Below, one piece after another: positions 8,449 to 16,513 of a stretch of DNA of 64,000 nt (position 1 is its first letter; each line of letters opens with the position of its first letter). Position numbers and translations under genes: made by a program. The DNA comes from DASZBR01 sp035943935 (GTDB taxonomy: Bacteria > Pseudomonadota > Gammaproteobacteria > DASZBR01). The notes under the pieces are model-generated. The model was not told the DNA's origin. It saw only the letters and a list, made by a program, of their open reading frames with translations, and searched no databases. Location: contig DASZBR010000006.1 in NCBI GenBank assembly GCA_035943935.1, positions 62,001-126,000 on the forward strand, given 5' to 3'.

Positions 8449-9279
8449 TAATGCTTTCGCAAAAGGTTCCGGTGTAATTTCGGGAAAAAATGAAACGCCG
8501 GTTCCCAGATCAATGGTCGTCAGTTGAGTGAGATTGTTTTTTGCCCAGTTGACGGTATGTGCATCACCCATAAAACCGGGTTGTACGTGGATTAATAATT
8601 TTCGAATGCGAGTGTTTTGAAGCCAGTTTGAATATTTTTCAATAAATGGGATATTTGAGCTTTTTGAATTGATATAAACAAGATCGAGCATTGTTTGTAA
8701 AAGTACTTCTCGACCTTCTTTTGTGTCATATATTTCATGATAATACGTTAGCGCTTCGGGTGAAATTTTACCATCGCGAGAATGTCGAATGATTTTCTCA
8801 ACGACAATATTTCTGTCGATGTACATTTTTTGCAGTGTTTCAGGTTCTCGTTTTAGTCCAATCTTAAGTTCTTGAAGCAACATAGGAATTTCCTGAAGGT
8901 TTTTTTTAATATACAGATAGGGATCTGCTAAAACCAAACCTGCAATTTTTTCAGGATGTTTTTGTGCATAAGCAAGTCCAATAATTGAACCCCAGCCATA
9001 CATGACCAATGTAATATTAGTATGCTTTAGCGTATCAATAAATGATTCTAGATACAGTAATTGATTCGCGGTAGTGTAATCAATATTCGGTTTATCTGAT
9101 TCGCCCATTCCGATAAAATCAACAGCAATGCAGCGTGCGTTGACAGAAGCGAAAGAAATAACATCACGCCACATATAACTCGACGCAGATAAGCCATGTA
9201 GAAATAAAATTGTTTTGCCTTCGCCTTCCTCAATATAGTGCATGTTTACACCTCGCACTAAAACCTTTTTTGATTCCAT
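8434..9279 (-). CDS. Haloalkane-dehalogenase-like alpha/beta hydrolase lacking catalytic residues (copy 1)
   Basis: A 281-residue alpha/beta-hydrolase fold protein with clear similarity to haloalkane dehalogenases: FLHGLSASSYMW, CIAVDFIGMGESDKP, FID.LK..NITLVMYGWGSIIG, and an end like TGVSFFPEITPEPFAKALLSWL. However, where DhaA has the Asp nucleophile (HDWG) this has Gly95 (YGWG), where it has the catalytic His this has Ser263, and the oxyanion-side Asn is Leu30. Trp96 is kept. The fold is therefore kept but the classical triad is not. It is downstream of, and one base from, paralogue copy 2. Dehalogenation is unlikely; the function is unknown. Confidence 0.8.
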   Translation of the reverse strand: MESKKVLVRGVNMHYIEEGEGKTILFLHGLSASSYMWRDVISFASVNARCIAVDFIGMGESDKPNIDYTTANQLLYLESFIDTLKHTNITLVMYGWGSIIGLAYAQKHPEKIAGLVLADPYLYIKKNLQEIPMLLQELKIGLKREPETLQKMYIDRNIVVEKIIRHSRDGKISPEALTYYHEIYDTKEGREVLLQTMLDLVYINSKSSNIPFIEKYSNWLQNTRIRKLLIHVQPGFMGDAHTVNWAKNNLTQLTTIDLGTGVSFFPEITPEPFAKALLSWL

Positions 9280-9280
9280 A

Positions 9281-10129
9281 TTAGAGCCATTCCAATAAGG
9301 CTTTTGCGAAAGGTTCTGGTGAAAGCTCAGGGAAGAATGAAATACCCGCCCCAACATTTACTGCAGTAAATTCAGAGAAATTTTTATTCGCCCAATTCAG
9401 TGTGTCTGTATCACCCACGAATCCGGGTTTAACATACATCATTAATTTTCGGATGGGGGTTTTTTTAAGCCACTCTGCATAGCTTTCAATAATGGGTATG
9501 GCAGTACTTTTGGGATTGACGTAAGGGTTGTCGAGCATAGTTCGGATAAAAATTTCGCGACTTTCTTTTGTGTTGTAGATCTTGGAATAATAATCCATGG
9601 CTTCTTGTGGAAGTTTATTCATGCGCGACGCGCGAATAATTTTTTCAACCAAATGATTGTTTTCATCAATATATTTTTTCCGTAAGATTTCGGGGTCATT
9701 TTTTGAAAGAGCACTGATTTCTTGAAACACCATGGGAACATCTTGAAGATTTTTTTTCATGCGTACATAAGGATCGGCGAAAACTAAGCCTGCAATTTTT
9801 TCAGGATGTTTTTGTGCATACGCAAAACCTATAATCGATGCCCAGCCATACATAACCAACGTAATATCGGAAAGAGCTAATGCATCAATAAAAGCTTCCA
9901 GGAAATATATTTGATCACTTGTATCGTAATCCAATTTGGGTTTATCTGATTCACCCATGCCAATGAAATCTACTGCAATACATCTGGCTTTTGCAGAAAT
10001 TTGTGAGATAACAGAACGCCACATGTAGCTTGACGCAGATAATCCATGTAGAAATAAAACCGTTTTGCCTTGACCCTCTTCGAGATAATGTAGGTTGGCA
10101 CCGTGAGTAGAGATAGATTTCGATTCCAT
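9281..10129 (-). CDS. Haloalkane-dehalogenase-like alpha/beta hydrolase lacking catalytic residues (copy 2)
   Basis: A 282-residue paralogue of the next gene, similar along its whole length. The dehalogenase landmarks are present (FLHGLSASSYMW, DFIGMGESDKP, TLVMYGWASIIG), but the nucleophile Asp is Gly95 and the catalytic His is Ser264 (AGISFFPE). The ATG at 10129 is preceded by AAGGAG 11 bases away. A TTG six bases further upstream has tighter spacing but would add only two residues. No signal peptide is visible, so it should be cytoplasmic. Tandem duplication with shared substitutions suggests the ancestor had already lost the triad. Confidence 0.8.
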   Translation of the reverse strand: MESKSISTHGANLHYLEEGQGKTVLFLHGLSASSYMWRSVISQISAKARCIAVDFIGMGESDKPKLDYDTSDQIYFLEAFIDALALSDITLVMYGWASIIGFAYAQKHPEKIAGLVFADPYVRMKKNLQDVPMVFQEISALSKNDPEILRKKYIDENNHLVEKIIRASRMNKLPQEAMDYYSKIYNTKESREIFIRTMLDNPYVNPKSTAIPIIESYAEWLKKTPIRKLMMYVKPGFVGDTDTLNWANKNFSEFTAVNVGAGISFFPELSPEPFAKALLEWL

Positions 10130-10144
10130 AATCAATAAAACTCC

Positions 10145-10456
10145 TTATGTTTTGTTCCTAACAGTTGTTTTTTCCAGGGCGAGTAATCGTTTTTTCTTGT
10201 CCAACAATTTACCATGAGTGTGTCCAAAATAACCACCCAAATTATTTTTCCCAACGACGCGATGGCAGGGGATGATAATGGGAAGAGGGTTGGCGCGGCA
10301 GGCTTGACCAATAGCGCGTGGATGGGAATTTAATTTTTTGGCGAGTTCGGAATAAGTGACAGTCTTGCCGGGCGAAATTTTTAAGAGTTCCGCCCAAACA
10401 CGTTTTTGAAAATCAGTGCCAGTGAGATTACTCAGCAGAGAGTTTTTCGTCGACAT
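10145..10456 (-). CDS. One-domain methylated-DNA--protein-cysteine methyltransferase
   Basis: A 103-residue protein equal to the C-terminal domain of Ogt/MGMT. It has the FQKRVWAEL helix, GKTVTYSELA, the RAIGQACRANPLPIIIPCHRVV active-site region with the acceptor Cys in PCHR intact, and GGYFGH. The cysteine rules out the common alkyltransferase-like (ATL) form, in which Trp replaces it, though size and N-terminus resemble ATLs. The start at 10456 lies inside rplS, 29 bases before its stop, so it reads as the last gene of the rpsP operon. It probably repairs O6-alkylguanine. Confidence 0.82.
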   Translation of the reverse strand: MSTKNSLLSNLTGTDFQKRVWAELLKISPGKTVTYSELAKKLNSHPRAIGQACRANPLPIIIPCHRVVGKNNLGGYFGHTHGKLLDKKKRLLALEKTTVRNKT

Positions 10457-10817
10457 TGTCAGATTTCCGTTTCGACAATTTTTCTTTAATGCGGGCAGCA
10501 CGGCCACTTAATTCACGTAAGTGATACAGTTTTGCTTTACGTACATCACCACGACGCACAACTTTAATTGAAGCAATAACAGGGCTGTGGGTTTGAAATA
10601 CACGTTCAACCCCTTCACCATAGGAAATTTTACGTACGGTAAAGGCTGAATTTAAACCACGGTTGCGTTTTGCAATCACAATACCTTCAAAAGCTTGCAA
10701 ACGTTCGCGGTCGCCTTCTTTGACTTTCACTTGGACAGATACTGTGTCGCCTGAGCGAAAGGTCGGAACGTCTGAACGTAATTGAGCTGTTTCAAGTGCC
10801 TCAATAATCTTACTCAT
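10428..10817 (-). CDS. rplS: 50S ribosomal protein L19
   Basis: Ribosomal protein at the 30S-50S interface. Typical blocks are seen: FRSGDTVSVQVKVKEGDRERLQAFEG, IVIAKRNRGLNSAFTVRKIS, GVERVFQTHSP and RRGDVRKAKLYHLRELSGRAARIKEK. At 129 residues it is about 14 longer than the E. coli protein because of a charged C-terminal tail, which overlaps the start of the alkyltransferase gene. It overlaps the trmD stop by 8 bases. Confidence 0.97.
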   Translation of the reverse strand: MSKIIEALETAQLRSDVPTFRSGDTVSVQVKVKEGDRERLQAFEGIVIAKRNRGLNSAFTVRKISYGEGVERVFQTHSPVIASIKVVRRGDVRKAKLYHLRELSGRAARIKEKLSKRKSDNVDEKLSAE

Positions 10818-11496
10818 TTTTACTACTCCTCTTTAACAAGTCGGGTCGCTTTAGTGTTGTTTTCAATAAAGCTTGTTCTTTTCGCCACTTCAAAATGGCT
10901 TGGTGGTCACCGCTTAACAAAACGTCTGGTACGCGTTGTCCATCAATTTCTTCAGGTCGAGTATAGTGGGGATAATCCAGCAAATCCTCACTAAATGAAT
11001 CTTGGGAAGCCGATTCAGCATCTCCTAATACATCAGGTAATAATCGTGTAATACCGTCTATCATTACCATTGCAGCGAATTCACCGCCACTTAATACATA
11101 ATTACCGATGGACCATTCTTCATCGATATCATGTTCTATAATTCGTTCATCGATACCTTCATATCGACCGCTGATTAATATCAGTTCTTGTTGTGTCGCA
11201 AAATCTTTCAGTGCAGCTTGGTCTATCAATTTTCCCTGCGGCGATAAATAAATGACTTTACCCCTATTACTTTTTTTTATTTTTTCAAGGGAGTCACGCA
11301 AGGGTTGAACTTGCATCACCATCCCAGGACCACCCCCATAAGGGCGATCGTCAACGCGTCCTGTTTTATCGTCCGTAAAATCTCGAGGATTCCAATAATT
11401 GACTTGGATACGTTTATTTTTCTTGGCGCGCCCTACAATGCCGTAATCCAATGCGCTGAACATTTCAGGAAAGAGGCTGACGATGTCAAATTTCAT
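10810..11496 (-). CDS. trmD: tRNA (guanine-N1)-methyltransferase
   Basis: SPOUT-class enzyme that makes m1G37 in tRNAs and prevents +1 frameshifting. Seen: an N-terminal FDIVSLFPEMF, DDRPYGGGPGMVM, LSPQG, the knot region LISGRYEGIDERI, and IGNYVLSGGE. A length of 228 residues is slightly short of E. coli TrmD. It sits in the conserved order rpsP-rimM-trmD-rplS and overlaps rimM by 11 bases. Confidence 0.97.
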   Translation of the reverse strand: MKFDIVSLFPEMFSALDYGIVGRAKKNKRIQVNYWNPRDFTDDKTGRVDDRPYGGGPGMVMQVQPLRDSLEKIKKSNRGKVIYLSPQGKLIDQAALKDFATQQELILISGRYEGIDERIIEHDIDEEWSIGNYVLSGGEFAAMVMIDGITRLLPDVLGDAESASQDSFSEDLLDYPHYTRPEEIDGQRVPDVLLSGDHQAILKWRKEQALLKTTLKRPDLLKRSSKNE

Positions 11497-11992
11497 GCCA
11501 ATCGACTCGCATTACCTTTTTTATTAAATTAATTTCCATAATATATCTGTTAATTATATAGGGTATTAATATTTCTTTTTTATGTTCTTGATTTTTTACA
11601 ACAACAATATCATTCGCGCCCGTATTAAATATATCTACTATTTTTCCTAGAAATTTTTTTTCAAGATTATAAACATCGAGTCCAATTAAATCTGTCCAAT
11701 AATATTCATCTTTTTTAAGCGCAGGTAACTGAGTGCGTTCAATCCAGATCTCTTCATTGGTTGCGGGTTTTTGTTTTTCATCAAATAACGCAATAATTTT
11801 TTTGCCTAATAATTTACATTCCACTATGTTGAGTGGCTTCTTATTTTTATCATACCAAGGGTGATAATTTATTATGTTGGCCGAAGGTTCAGTGAATGAA
11901 TGGATTGATACAAATCCTTTTATTCCATGCACCCGGCCAATTTTGCCAATTAATATCCAGGTATTATTCAGCGGTTTTTCCTGCAGCTTCAT
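11486..11992 (-). CDS. rimM: Ribosome maturation factor RimM
   Basis: 16S rRNA processing factor that binds S19 in the 30S head. It has the N-terminal IGKIGRVHGIKGFV motif, a YYWTDLIGLDVY linker leading to the PRC-barrel domain (DIFNTGANDIVVV) and an ILIPYI strand. At 168 residues it is normal. It overlaps rpsP by 29 bases and trmD by 11. Its base composition is visibly more A/T-rich than its neighbours, with long Lys/Asn/Ile runs. Confidence 0.93.
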   Translation of the reverse strand: MKLQEKPLNNTWILIGKIGRVHGIKGFVSIHSFTEPSANIINYHPWYDKNKKPLNIVECKLLGKKIIALFDEKQKPATNEEIWIERTQLPALKKDEYYWTDLIGLDVYNLEKKFLGKIVDIFNTGANDIVVVKNQEHKKEILIPYIINRYIMEINLIKKVMRVDWHEI

Positions 11993-12224
11993 ATTCTTTT
12001 AATAAATGAGACACGCGCTCAGATAATTGCGCGCCTTTTGAAACCCAATGAGTAATGCGATCGGTTTCAATGTGCAAACGAATTTCGCCGCCTGTCGCAA
12101 TAGGGTTAAAATAACCGACGCGTTCAGTATTGCGGCCATCACGTGGATGACGGCTATCGGTTACAACTATGGTGTAAAAGGGACGGTTTTTGGCACCGCC
12201 TCGTGATAATCGAATCGTAAGCAT
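11964..12224 (-). CDS. rpsP: 30S ribosomal protein S16
   Basis: First gene of the rpsP-rimM-trmD-rplS operon. The full S16 pattern is present: MLTIRLSRGGAKNRPFYTIVV, DSRHPRDGRNTERVGYFNP and a helical C-terminus (SKGAQLSERVSHLL). It is 86 residues long. Transcription likely starts from the promoter at 12262-12290, whose -35 box is shared with the divergent icmP promoter. Confidence 0.97.
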   Translation of the reverse strand: MLTIRLSRGGAKNRPFYTIVVTDSRHPRDGRNTERVGYFNPIATGGEIRLHIETDRITHWVSKGAQLSERVSHLLKEYEAAGKTAE

Positions 12225-12261
12225 GTAACGTCATTCCTCTTGTCATCTAAAAAGACTGCGA

Positions 12262-12290
12262 ATTCTACGTGAAATTGAGGTGGGTTGCAA
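12262..12290 (-). promoter_or_regulatory. Promoter of rpsP operon
   Basis: On the minus strand: -35 TTGCAA (12285-12290), a 17-base spacer and -10 TAGAAT (12262-12267), about 38 bases before the rpsP start. TTGCAA is self-complementary, and the same six bases also fit as the -35 of the divergent icmP promoter. Confidence 0.6.
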
Positions 12291-12313
12291 AGTACTGTCG
12301 CGCATTTTAGACT
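12285..12313 (+). promoter_or_regulatory. Promoter of icmP-icmO
   Basis: On the plus strand: -35 TTGCAA (12285-12290), a 17-base spacer and -10 TAGACT (12308-12313), about 30 bases before the icmP ATG, with a GAGAGGAG ribosome site in between. No PmrA- or CpxR-like direct repeat was seen nearby. Confidence 0.45.
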
Positions 12314-12343
12314 GATGGACTGAATGGACAGAGAGGAGCACCG

Positions 12344-13474
12344 ATGGCAGCTCAACAGCAATCGCAACAAGGAGGGGGAGATAATTCGCTTGCTGCCCTG
12401 TGGCTCACCGTTTTCTTCCTGGCTGTTGCCGCTACGATTGTATATGTATTTCGCCTTCAACTTGCTTGGTTTGTCATTAATTTGAAGTATATGGAATTGT
12501 CTGTCGTCAGCCTGTTCTTATCGAGTACGGTTCCCCTCAATCAGGCTATGGGGCAGATTGATCCCAATTCGCTCTCAATGAATGGTGCAATGGCCATTTT
12601 GACGCAAGTAGGGGATTATATCCGCTATCCCTTTGGTCTTATCTTACTCATCCTTTCCATTATATTGTTTTACGGGCATCCCTCTCTTCGATTCAAAAAA
12701 ATTCATACAATGAAGTCATTGATGGAGCAGGAAAAGTTTAATTGGCCACAAATCATGCCTGTGTGCCAAGTTGATATTGTAAAAGAGCCCTTGGAAAAAG
12801 GACCTTGGTCGATGTCATTGACGCCGATGCTATTCGCTAAAAAGAACCATTTGCTTTACGAAGAGCGAGAAGTGGGCGGAAAAGTACAGATAGGAGAGAT
12901 GCGAGAGCGCATCAATGTTGGGCTGCTTCGCTCTGAGGCCCACCAAGTCTTTGCGATGCAATTGGGGCCTAATTGGCAGGGCGTTGAACGATTGCCTATA
13001 CATACTAAGGCATTATTTGCAGTTTTTGCTTGCCGCGCCAACCGAGATGAACCTAGCGCTAAGGCCATTCTCGATAAAGTGGCTACGTCTTCTCCTACCG
13101 GCTCACTGGATTTCTCAGGCGTAGAAGAGACGCTGGATCGTTATAAAGATACCGTATTGGTTAAACGTGCGATTGAACGCCATGCATTTGTATTAACCGT
13201 AATGGCATCGATGCTGGAATTGGCGCGTCAAGATGGTGTTTTAGCCTCTGCTGATTTCTTATGGTTAAAAATCGTTGATAGACCACTTTGGTTTATGTTG
13301 AATGCAGTGGGAAGACAGACGCCGCCGTCTGAAGTGGCTGGACCTGTTGCACACTGGTTGGCCGAGAAAAAGCTCGGTCGACATATCAGTGTGCCTATGG
13401 TGGAAGAAGCCGTAAAAGCATTGGAAGCGGCACTGAAAGAGATCATTTATGTTCCAGACAAAGAGGAACAATAG
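12344..13474 (+). CDS. icmP: Type IVB secretion protein IcmP/DotM
   Basis: Inner-membrane component of the Dot/Icm coupling complex, working with DotL to receive effectors. The 376-residue length equals that of Legionella DotM. A polar Gln/Gly-rich N-terminus is followed by a membrane segment at about 16-36 and further segments near 40-65 and 92-112, then a cytoplasmic domain with HTKALFAVFACRANRDE, RHAFVLTVMASMLELAR and FLWLKIVDRPLWFMLNAVGRQ. It is 2 bases from icmO. icmQ, normally upstream in Legionella, is absent here; the rpsP operon sits in its place. Confidence 0.93.
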   Translation: MAAQQQSQQGGGDNSLAALWLTVFFLAVAATIVYVFRLQLAWFVINLKYMELSVVSLFLSSTVPLNQAMGQIDPNSLSMNGAMAILTQVGDYIRYPFGLILLILSIILFYGHPSLRFKKIHTMKSLMEQEKFNWPQIMPVCQVDIVKEPLEKGPWSMSLTPMLFAKKNHLLYEEREVGGKVQIGEMRERINVGLLRSEAHQVFAMQLGPNWQGVERLPIHTKALFAVFACRANRDEPSAKAILDKVATSSPTGSLDFSGVEETLDRYKDTVLVKRAIERHAFVLTVMASMLELARQDGVLASADFLWLKIVDRPLWFMLNAVGRQTPPSEVAGPVAHWLAEKKLGRHISVPMVEEAVKALEAALKEIIYVPDKEEQ

Positions 13475-13476
13475 CG

Positions 13477-15834
13477 ATGGCAGACTATAAAAAACGTGGT
13501 ATAGAGCAAAAGCACGAGCAAGATCAACGTCAACTTATTCGTGATACCCGGACACTTTTTCAGCGGTTTACGGATTTCTTCGCGAATCCGACGAGTGTGG
13601 TGATCCTTTTGGTGTCGTGCGCTGTCTCGGGATTTTTTATTCCACAGTTTGTTGATATTTTATTTTTGGCGGGTGTACTCTCTTTTCTAGCGGCCTATTT
13701 TCGTAAAACAACGTTACCTTTTCGTTTGCCGGCAAGTGCACATATGTTGGATTATAACGATCCCGCATCGGGATCGAAAAAACCGCGTATGTCACGTGGC
13801 ATCAGTTTCTTTGGAAACGACATAGAAACCAATGAAGAACTGTGGTTTACGAATGAGGATATGCGTACACACGTTTTGATTTTCGGTTCAACCGGAAGTG
13901 GTAAAACAGAGGCCTTAGTTTCGCTTGCGTATAATTCTTTAGTGCAGGGCAGTGGATTTATTTATATCGACGGTAAAGGTGATAACTCACTGTTCGCAAA
14001 AATATTTTCCATGTGTCGAGCCATGGGACGAGAAGATGATGTTTTATTAGTTAATTTCATGACGGGTGCGCGAGATATTGTCGGTCCGCAATTAACACGA
14101 CTTTCAAATACTATGAATCCATTCGCCAGTGGTTCATCGAGCATGTTGTCACAATTGGCGGTGAGTATGATGGATGCCAGTAGCGCATCGGCCGATGGTG
14201 ATATGTGGAAAGGCCGTGCCATCGTATTCGTTGAAGCACTCATGAAAGTATTGGTCTACATGCGTGACAAAGGTCATTTATTATTAGATGCCAACACAAT
14301 ACGTAATTATTTTATTCTCGAACGACTTGAAGCGATGGCGATGGATAAGCAATTTATCCGCGATAATCAAGAGCCTGTAGATTTATCTGATGCCCCAACA
14401 ACCGTGTTAGAACCTATTATCAACTATGTGATCAACTTGCCGGGTTACGATAAATCCCGCAAGGGAAAACAAGTTTCGCAAGTATTGGAACAACACGGGT
14501 TTATTACGATGCAGTTAACGCGTGTGTTTGGTTCGTTCGCAGATACCTACGGCCATATTATGCGAACAAATTTAGCTGAAGTTGATTTTAAAGATATTGT
14601 TTTAAATAGACGTATTCTGGTTGTACTTCTTCCTGCGTTGGAAAAATCACCGGATGAATTGGCAAACTTGGGTAAAATTATTATTGCTTCTTTAAAAGCC
14701 ATGATGGCAGCCGGTTTAGGGGATACGGTAGAAGGCGAATTTCGTGATTTAATTAAACGAAAACCTACAAATGCTGCTTCGCCTTTTGTGTCTATCATGG
14801 ATGAATATGGATATTACGCGGTGAAGGGATTTGCCGTTGTACCTGCCCAAGCCCGATCGCTCGGATTCTCTGCTATTTTTGCCGGCCAAGATTTACCTGC
14901 TTTCCAAAAAGCGTCTAAAGAAGAAGCGGCATCTATTGGTGCGAATTGCAATATTAAAATTTGTATGAAATTAGAAGATCCGACTGAAACATGGGAATTC
15001 TTCACTAAATCAGCCGGTGAAGCTTATGTGACGAAAGTTGATGCGTTTCAAACGCGTCCCGATAGCATCTTTAATACGTATATGGATACACGCAGTTCTT
15101 CAGCTGAAAAACGATCTCGTATTGATTTATTAGATCTTAAAGAGCAGCGCGAAGGGGAAGCGCATATTCTTTTCAAATCAAAAATTATTCGGGCGAAGAT
15201 GTTCTATGCAAATCCTACACCTGTCGCTTACATGCGTTTGAATCAACTGTTGAAAGTTGCTCCACCGAATGAAGAAATATTGATTGAAATGGAAAAGCGC
15301 CGTGAATTATTCAGAGTGGTTGCACAGAAACAGAATTTTTATGCGAAAGGCGTTGCTCCGAGTGAAGAAATTAATGCTATCGTTGAAGACCTCGCTGTTT
15401 CAGATGCTGAAGACCCGATTGAGCGTGGAATTTCAGCCTTATTAGCGCACTTTAATCGTGCGCATGGAACGCGTATTCCTGAAGTTGAAACGACGGATGA
15501 TGATTTAACAAAACTCAATATGTTTACGAAGTTGAGGGTGCTTGAATCCGATCGCAAGTTTATTCTTACGGATGATATGGAACGCTTTAGTCATCCCTTA
15601 CTGAGCAAGAATAAATCGCATGAATTTGTGGTTTCTCTTGAACGTTCCGCCGGCAAAGCAGACAAATATGCATTGAGTATTGCGGATGAAGTGATTAAAG
15701 ATATTGAGAATGCAACAGTCTATCCACCTAATATTCGTGATGAAATGATGCCATCTCAAGTGGCAGATACCATTAATGATTTACTTAAGAGCATTATCAA
15801 GGAACGAGAAAATGCAGGTAAACCCGCCTCCTAG
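13477..15834 (+). CDS. icmO: Type IVB coupling ATPase IcmO/DotL
   Basis: VirD4/FtsK-type coupling ATPase that selects Dot/Icm substrates. Length is 785 residues, close to Legionella DotL. Two membrane segments lie at about 40-75; Walker A GSTGSGKT is at 137-144; the Walker B-like SIMDEYGYYA and the sensor region FSAIFAGQDLPAFQK follow. The C-terminal extension after about 600, which binds adaptors (IcmS, IcmW, LvgA) in Legionella, is present but diverged. It is 2 bases from icmP. The Legionella downstream genes icmN-icmM are absent, and an SDR gene overlaps its 3' end instead. Confidence 0.95.
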   Translation: MADYKKRGIEQKHEQDQRQLIRDTRTLFQRFTDFFANPTSVVILLVSCAVSGFFIPQFVDILFLAGVLSFLAAYFRKTTLPFRLPASAHMLDYNDPASGSKKPRMSRGISFFGNDIETNEELWFTNEDMRTHVLIFGSTGSGKTEALVSLAYNSLVQGSGFIYIDGKGDNSLFAKIFSMCRAMGREDDVLLVNFMTGARDIVGPQLTRLSNTMNPFASGSSSMLSQLAVSMMDASSASADGDMWKGRAIVFVEALMKVLVYMRDKGHLLLDANTIRNYFILERLEAMAMDKQFIRDNQEPVDLSDAPTTVLEPIINYVINLPGYDKSRKGKQVSQVLEQHGFITMQLTRVFGSFADTYGHIMRTNLAEVDFKDIVLNRRILVVLLPALEKSPDELANLGKIIIASLKAMMAAGLGDTVEGEFRDLIKRKPTNAASPFVSIMDEYGYYAVKGFAVVPAQARSLGFSAIFAGQDLPAFQKASKEEAASIGANCNIKICMKLEDPTETWEFFTKSAGEAYVTKVDAFQTRPDSIFNTYMDTRSSSAEKRSRIDLLDLKEQREGEAHILFKSKIIRAKMFYANPTPVAYMRLNQLLKVAPPNEEILIEMEKRRELFRVVAQKQNFYAKGVAPSEEINAIVEDLAVSDAEDPIERGISALLAHFNRAHGTRIPEVETTDDDLTKLNMFTKLRVLESDRKFILTDDMERFSHPLLSKNKSHEFVVSLERSAGKADKYALSIADEVIKDIENATVYPPNIRDEMMPSQVADTINDLLKSIIKERENAGKPAS

Positions 15835-16513
15835 TGTATTGGTCACCGGTGCGCAATCCGGATTGGGAAAGGCCACAGCGATTTTTTTTAAGTCTTTGGG
15901 ATCGCATGTTTTTTCAATAGACAAAGATAATTGTGATGTGACAGATTTTCAAAAAGTCTCGTCTTTTATAAATTCGCTGTCAGAAATTCCAAGAGTGTGG
16001 GTGAATTGCGCGGGTGTTTTTCAAGCTCAAAAAATACTAAAGATGTCTTCTGAAGAATTTAAAAATATTATAGATGTTAATTTAATAGGCAGTTTTAATA
16101 TTATTAAATGCGCAGCTGAAAAATTAGCTCAATTAGATCCTATAAATTCAGACGGCGAAAGAGGCGTGATTATTAATACAGCGTCTATTGCTGCGTTTGA
16201 AGGTCAAGTTGGGCAGGTCGCTTACAGTGCATCAAAAGCGGGCATTGCTGGTATGACATTACCGTTGGCGAGAGAATTAGCCCCACTGGGGATTCGTGTA
16301 ATGGCCATTGCACCAGGCCCCATGGAAACGCCCATGGCGACAGATAAGATTTCTGAAAAAGTTAAGCAAGCATTAACGTCATCCATACCGTTTCCCAAGC
16401 GCTTTGGTTATCCCGAAGAGTTTGCGCGTTTAGTACACCATATTGTCGAAAACAGTTATCTGAATGGCTCAGTGATTCGATTAGATGCTGCACTTCGAAT
16501 GGCTGCCACATAA
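15812..16513 (+). CDS. Short-chain dehydrogenase, 3-hydroxyacyl-CoA dehydrogenase type 2-like
   Basis: Rossmann-fold NAD(P)-dependent oxidoreductase of 233 residues. Seen: the cofactor motif TGAQSGLG (12-19), NCAG, and the active-site Ser125, Tyr138 and Lys142 (YSASK). The run GVIINTASIAAFEGQ and the PGPMETPM loop resemble HSD17B10-type 3-hydroxyacyl-CoA dehydrogenases, which suggests fatty-acid or branched-chain oxidation. The start at 15812 lies 23 bases inside icmO, so it is likely cotranscribed with the secretion genes. Its 3' end overlaps the permease gene by 58 bases. Confidence 0.85.
   Translation: MQVNPPPSVLVTGAQSGLGKATAIFFKSLGSHVFSIDKDNCDVTDFQKVSSFINSLSEIPRVWVNCAGVFQAQKILKMSSEEFKNIIDVNLIGSFNIIKCAAEKLAQLDPINSDGERGVIINTASIAAFEGQVGQVAYSASKAGIAGMTLPLARELAPLGIRVMAIAPGPMETPMATDKISEKVKQALTSSIPFPKRFGYPEEFARLVHHIVENSYLNGSVIRLDAALRMAAT

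Noticed and set aside
8434..10129. Active haloalkane dehalogenase function for the tandem hydrolases
   Set aside because: The Asp nucleophile, the catalytic His and the Asn halide-side residue are all replaced in both copies.
10145..10456. Alkyltransferase-like (ATL) protein
   Set aside because: ATL proteins have Trp in place of the acceptor Cys; here PCHR is intact.
12856..13124. Short frames overlapping icmP on both strands
   Set aside because: They lie wholly inside a conserved gene and show no motif or initiation signal.
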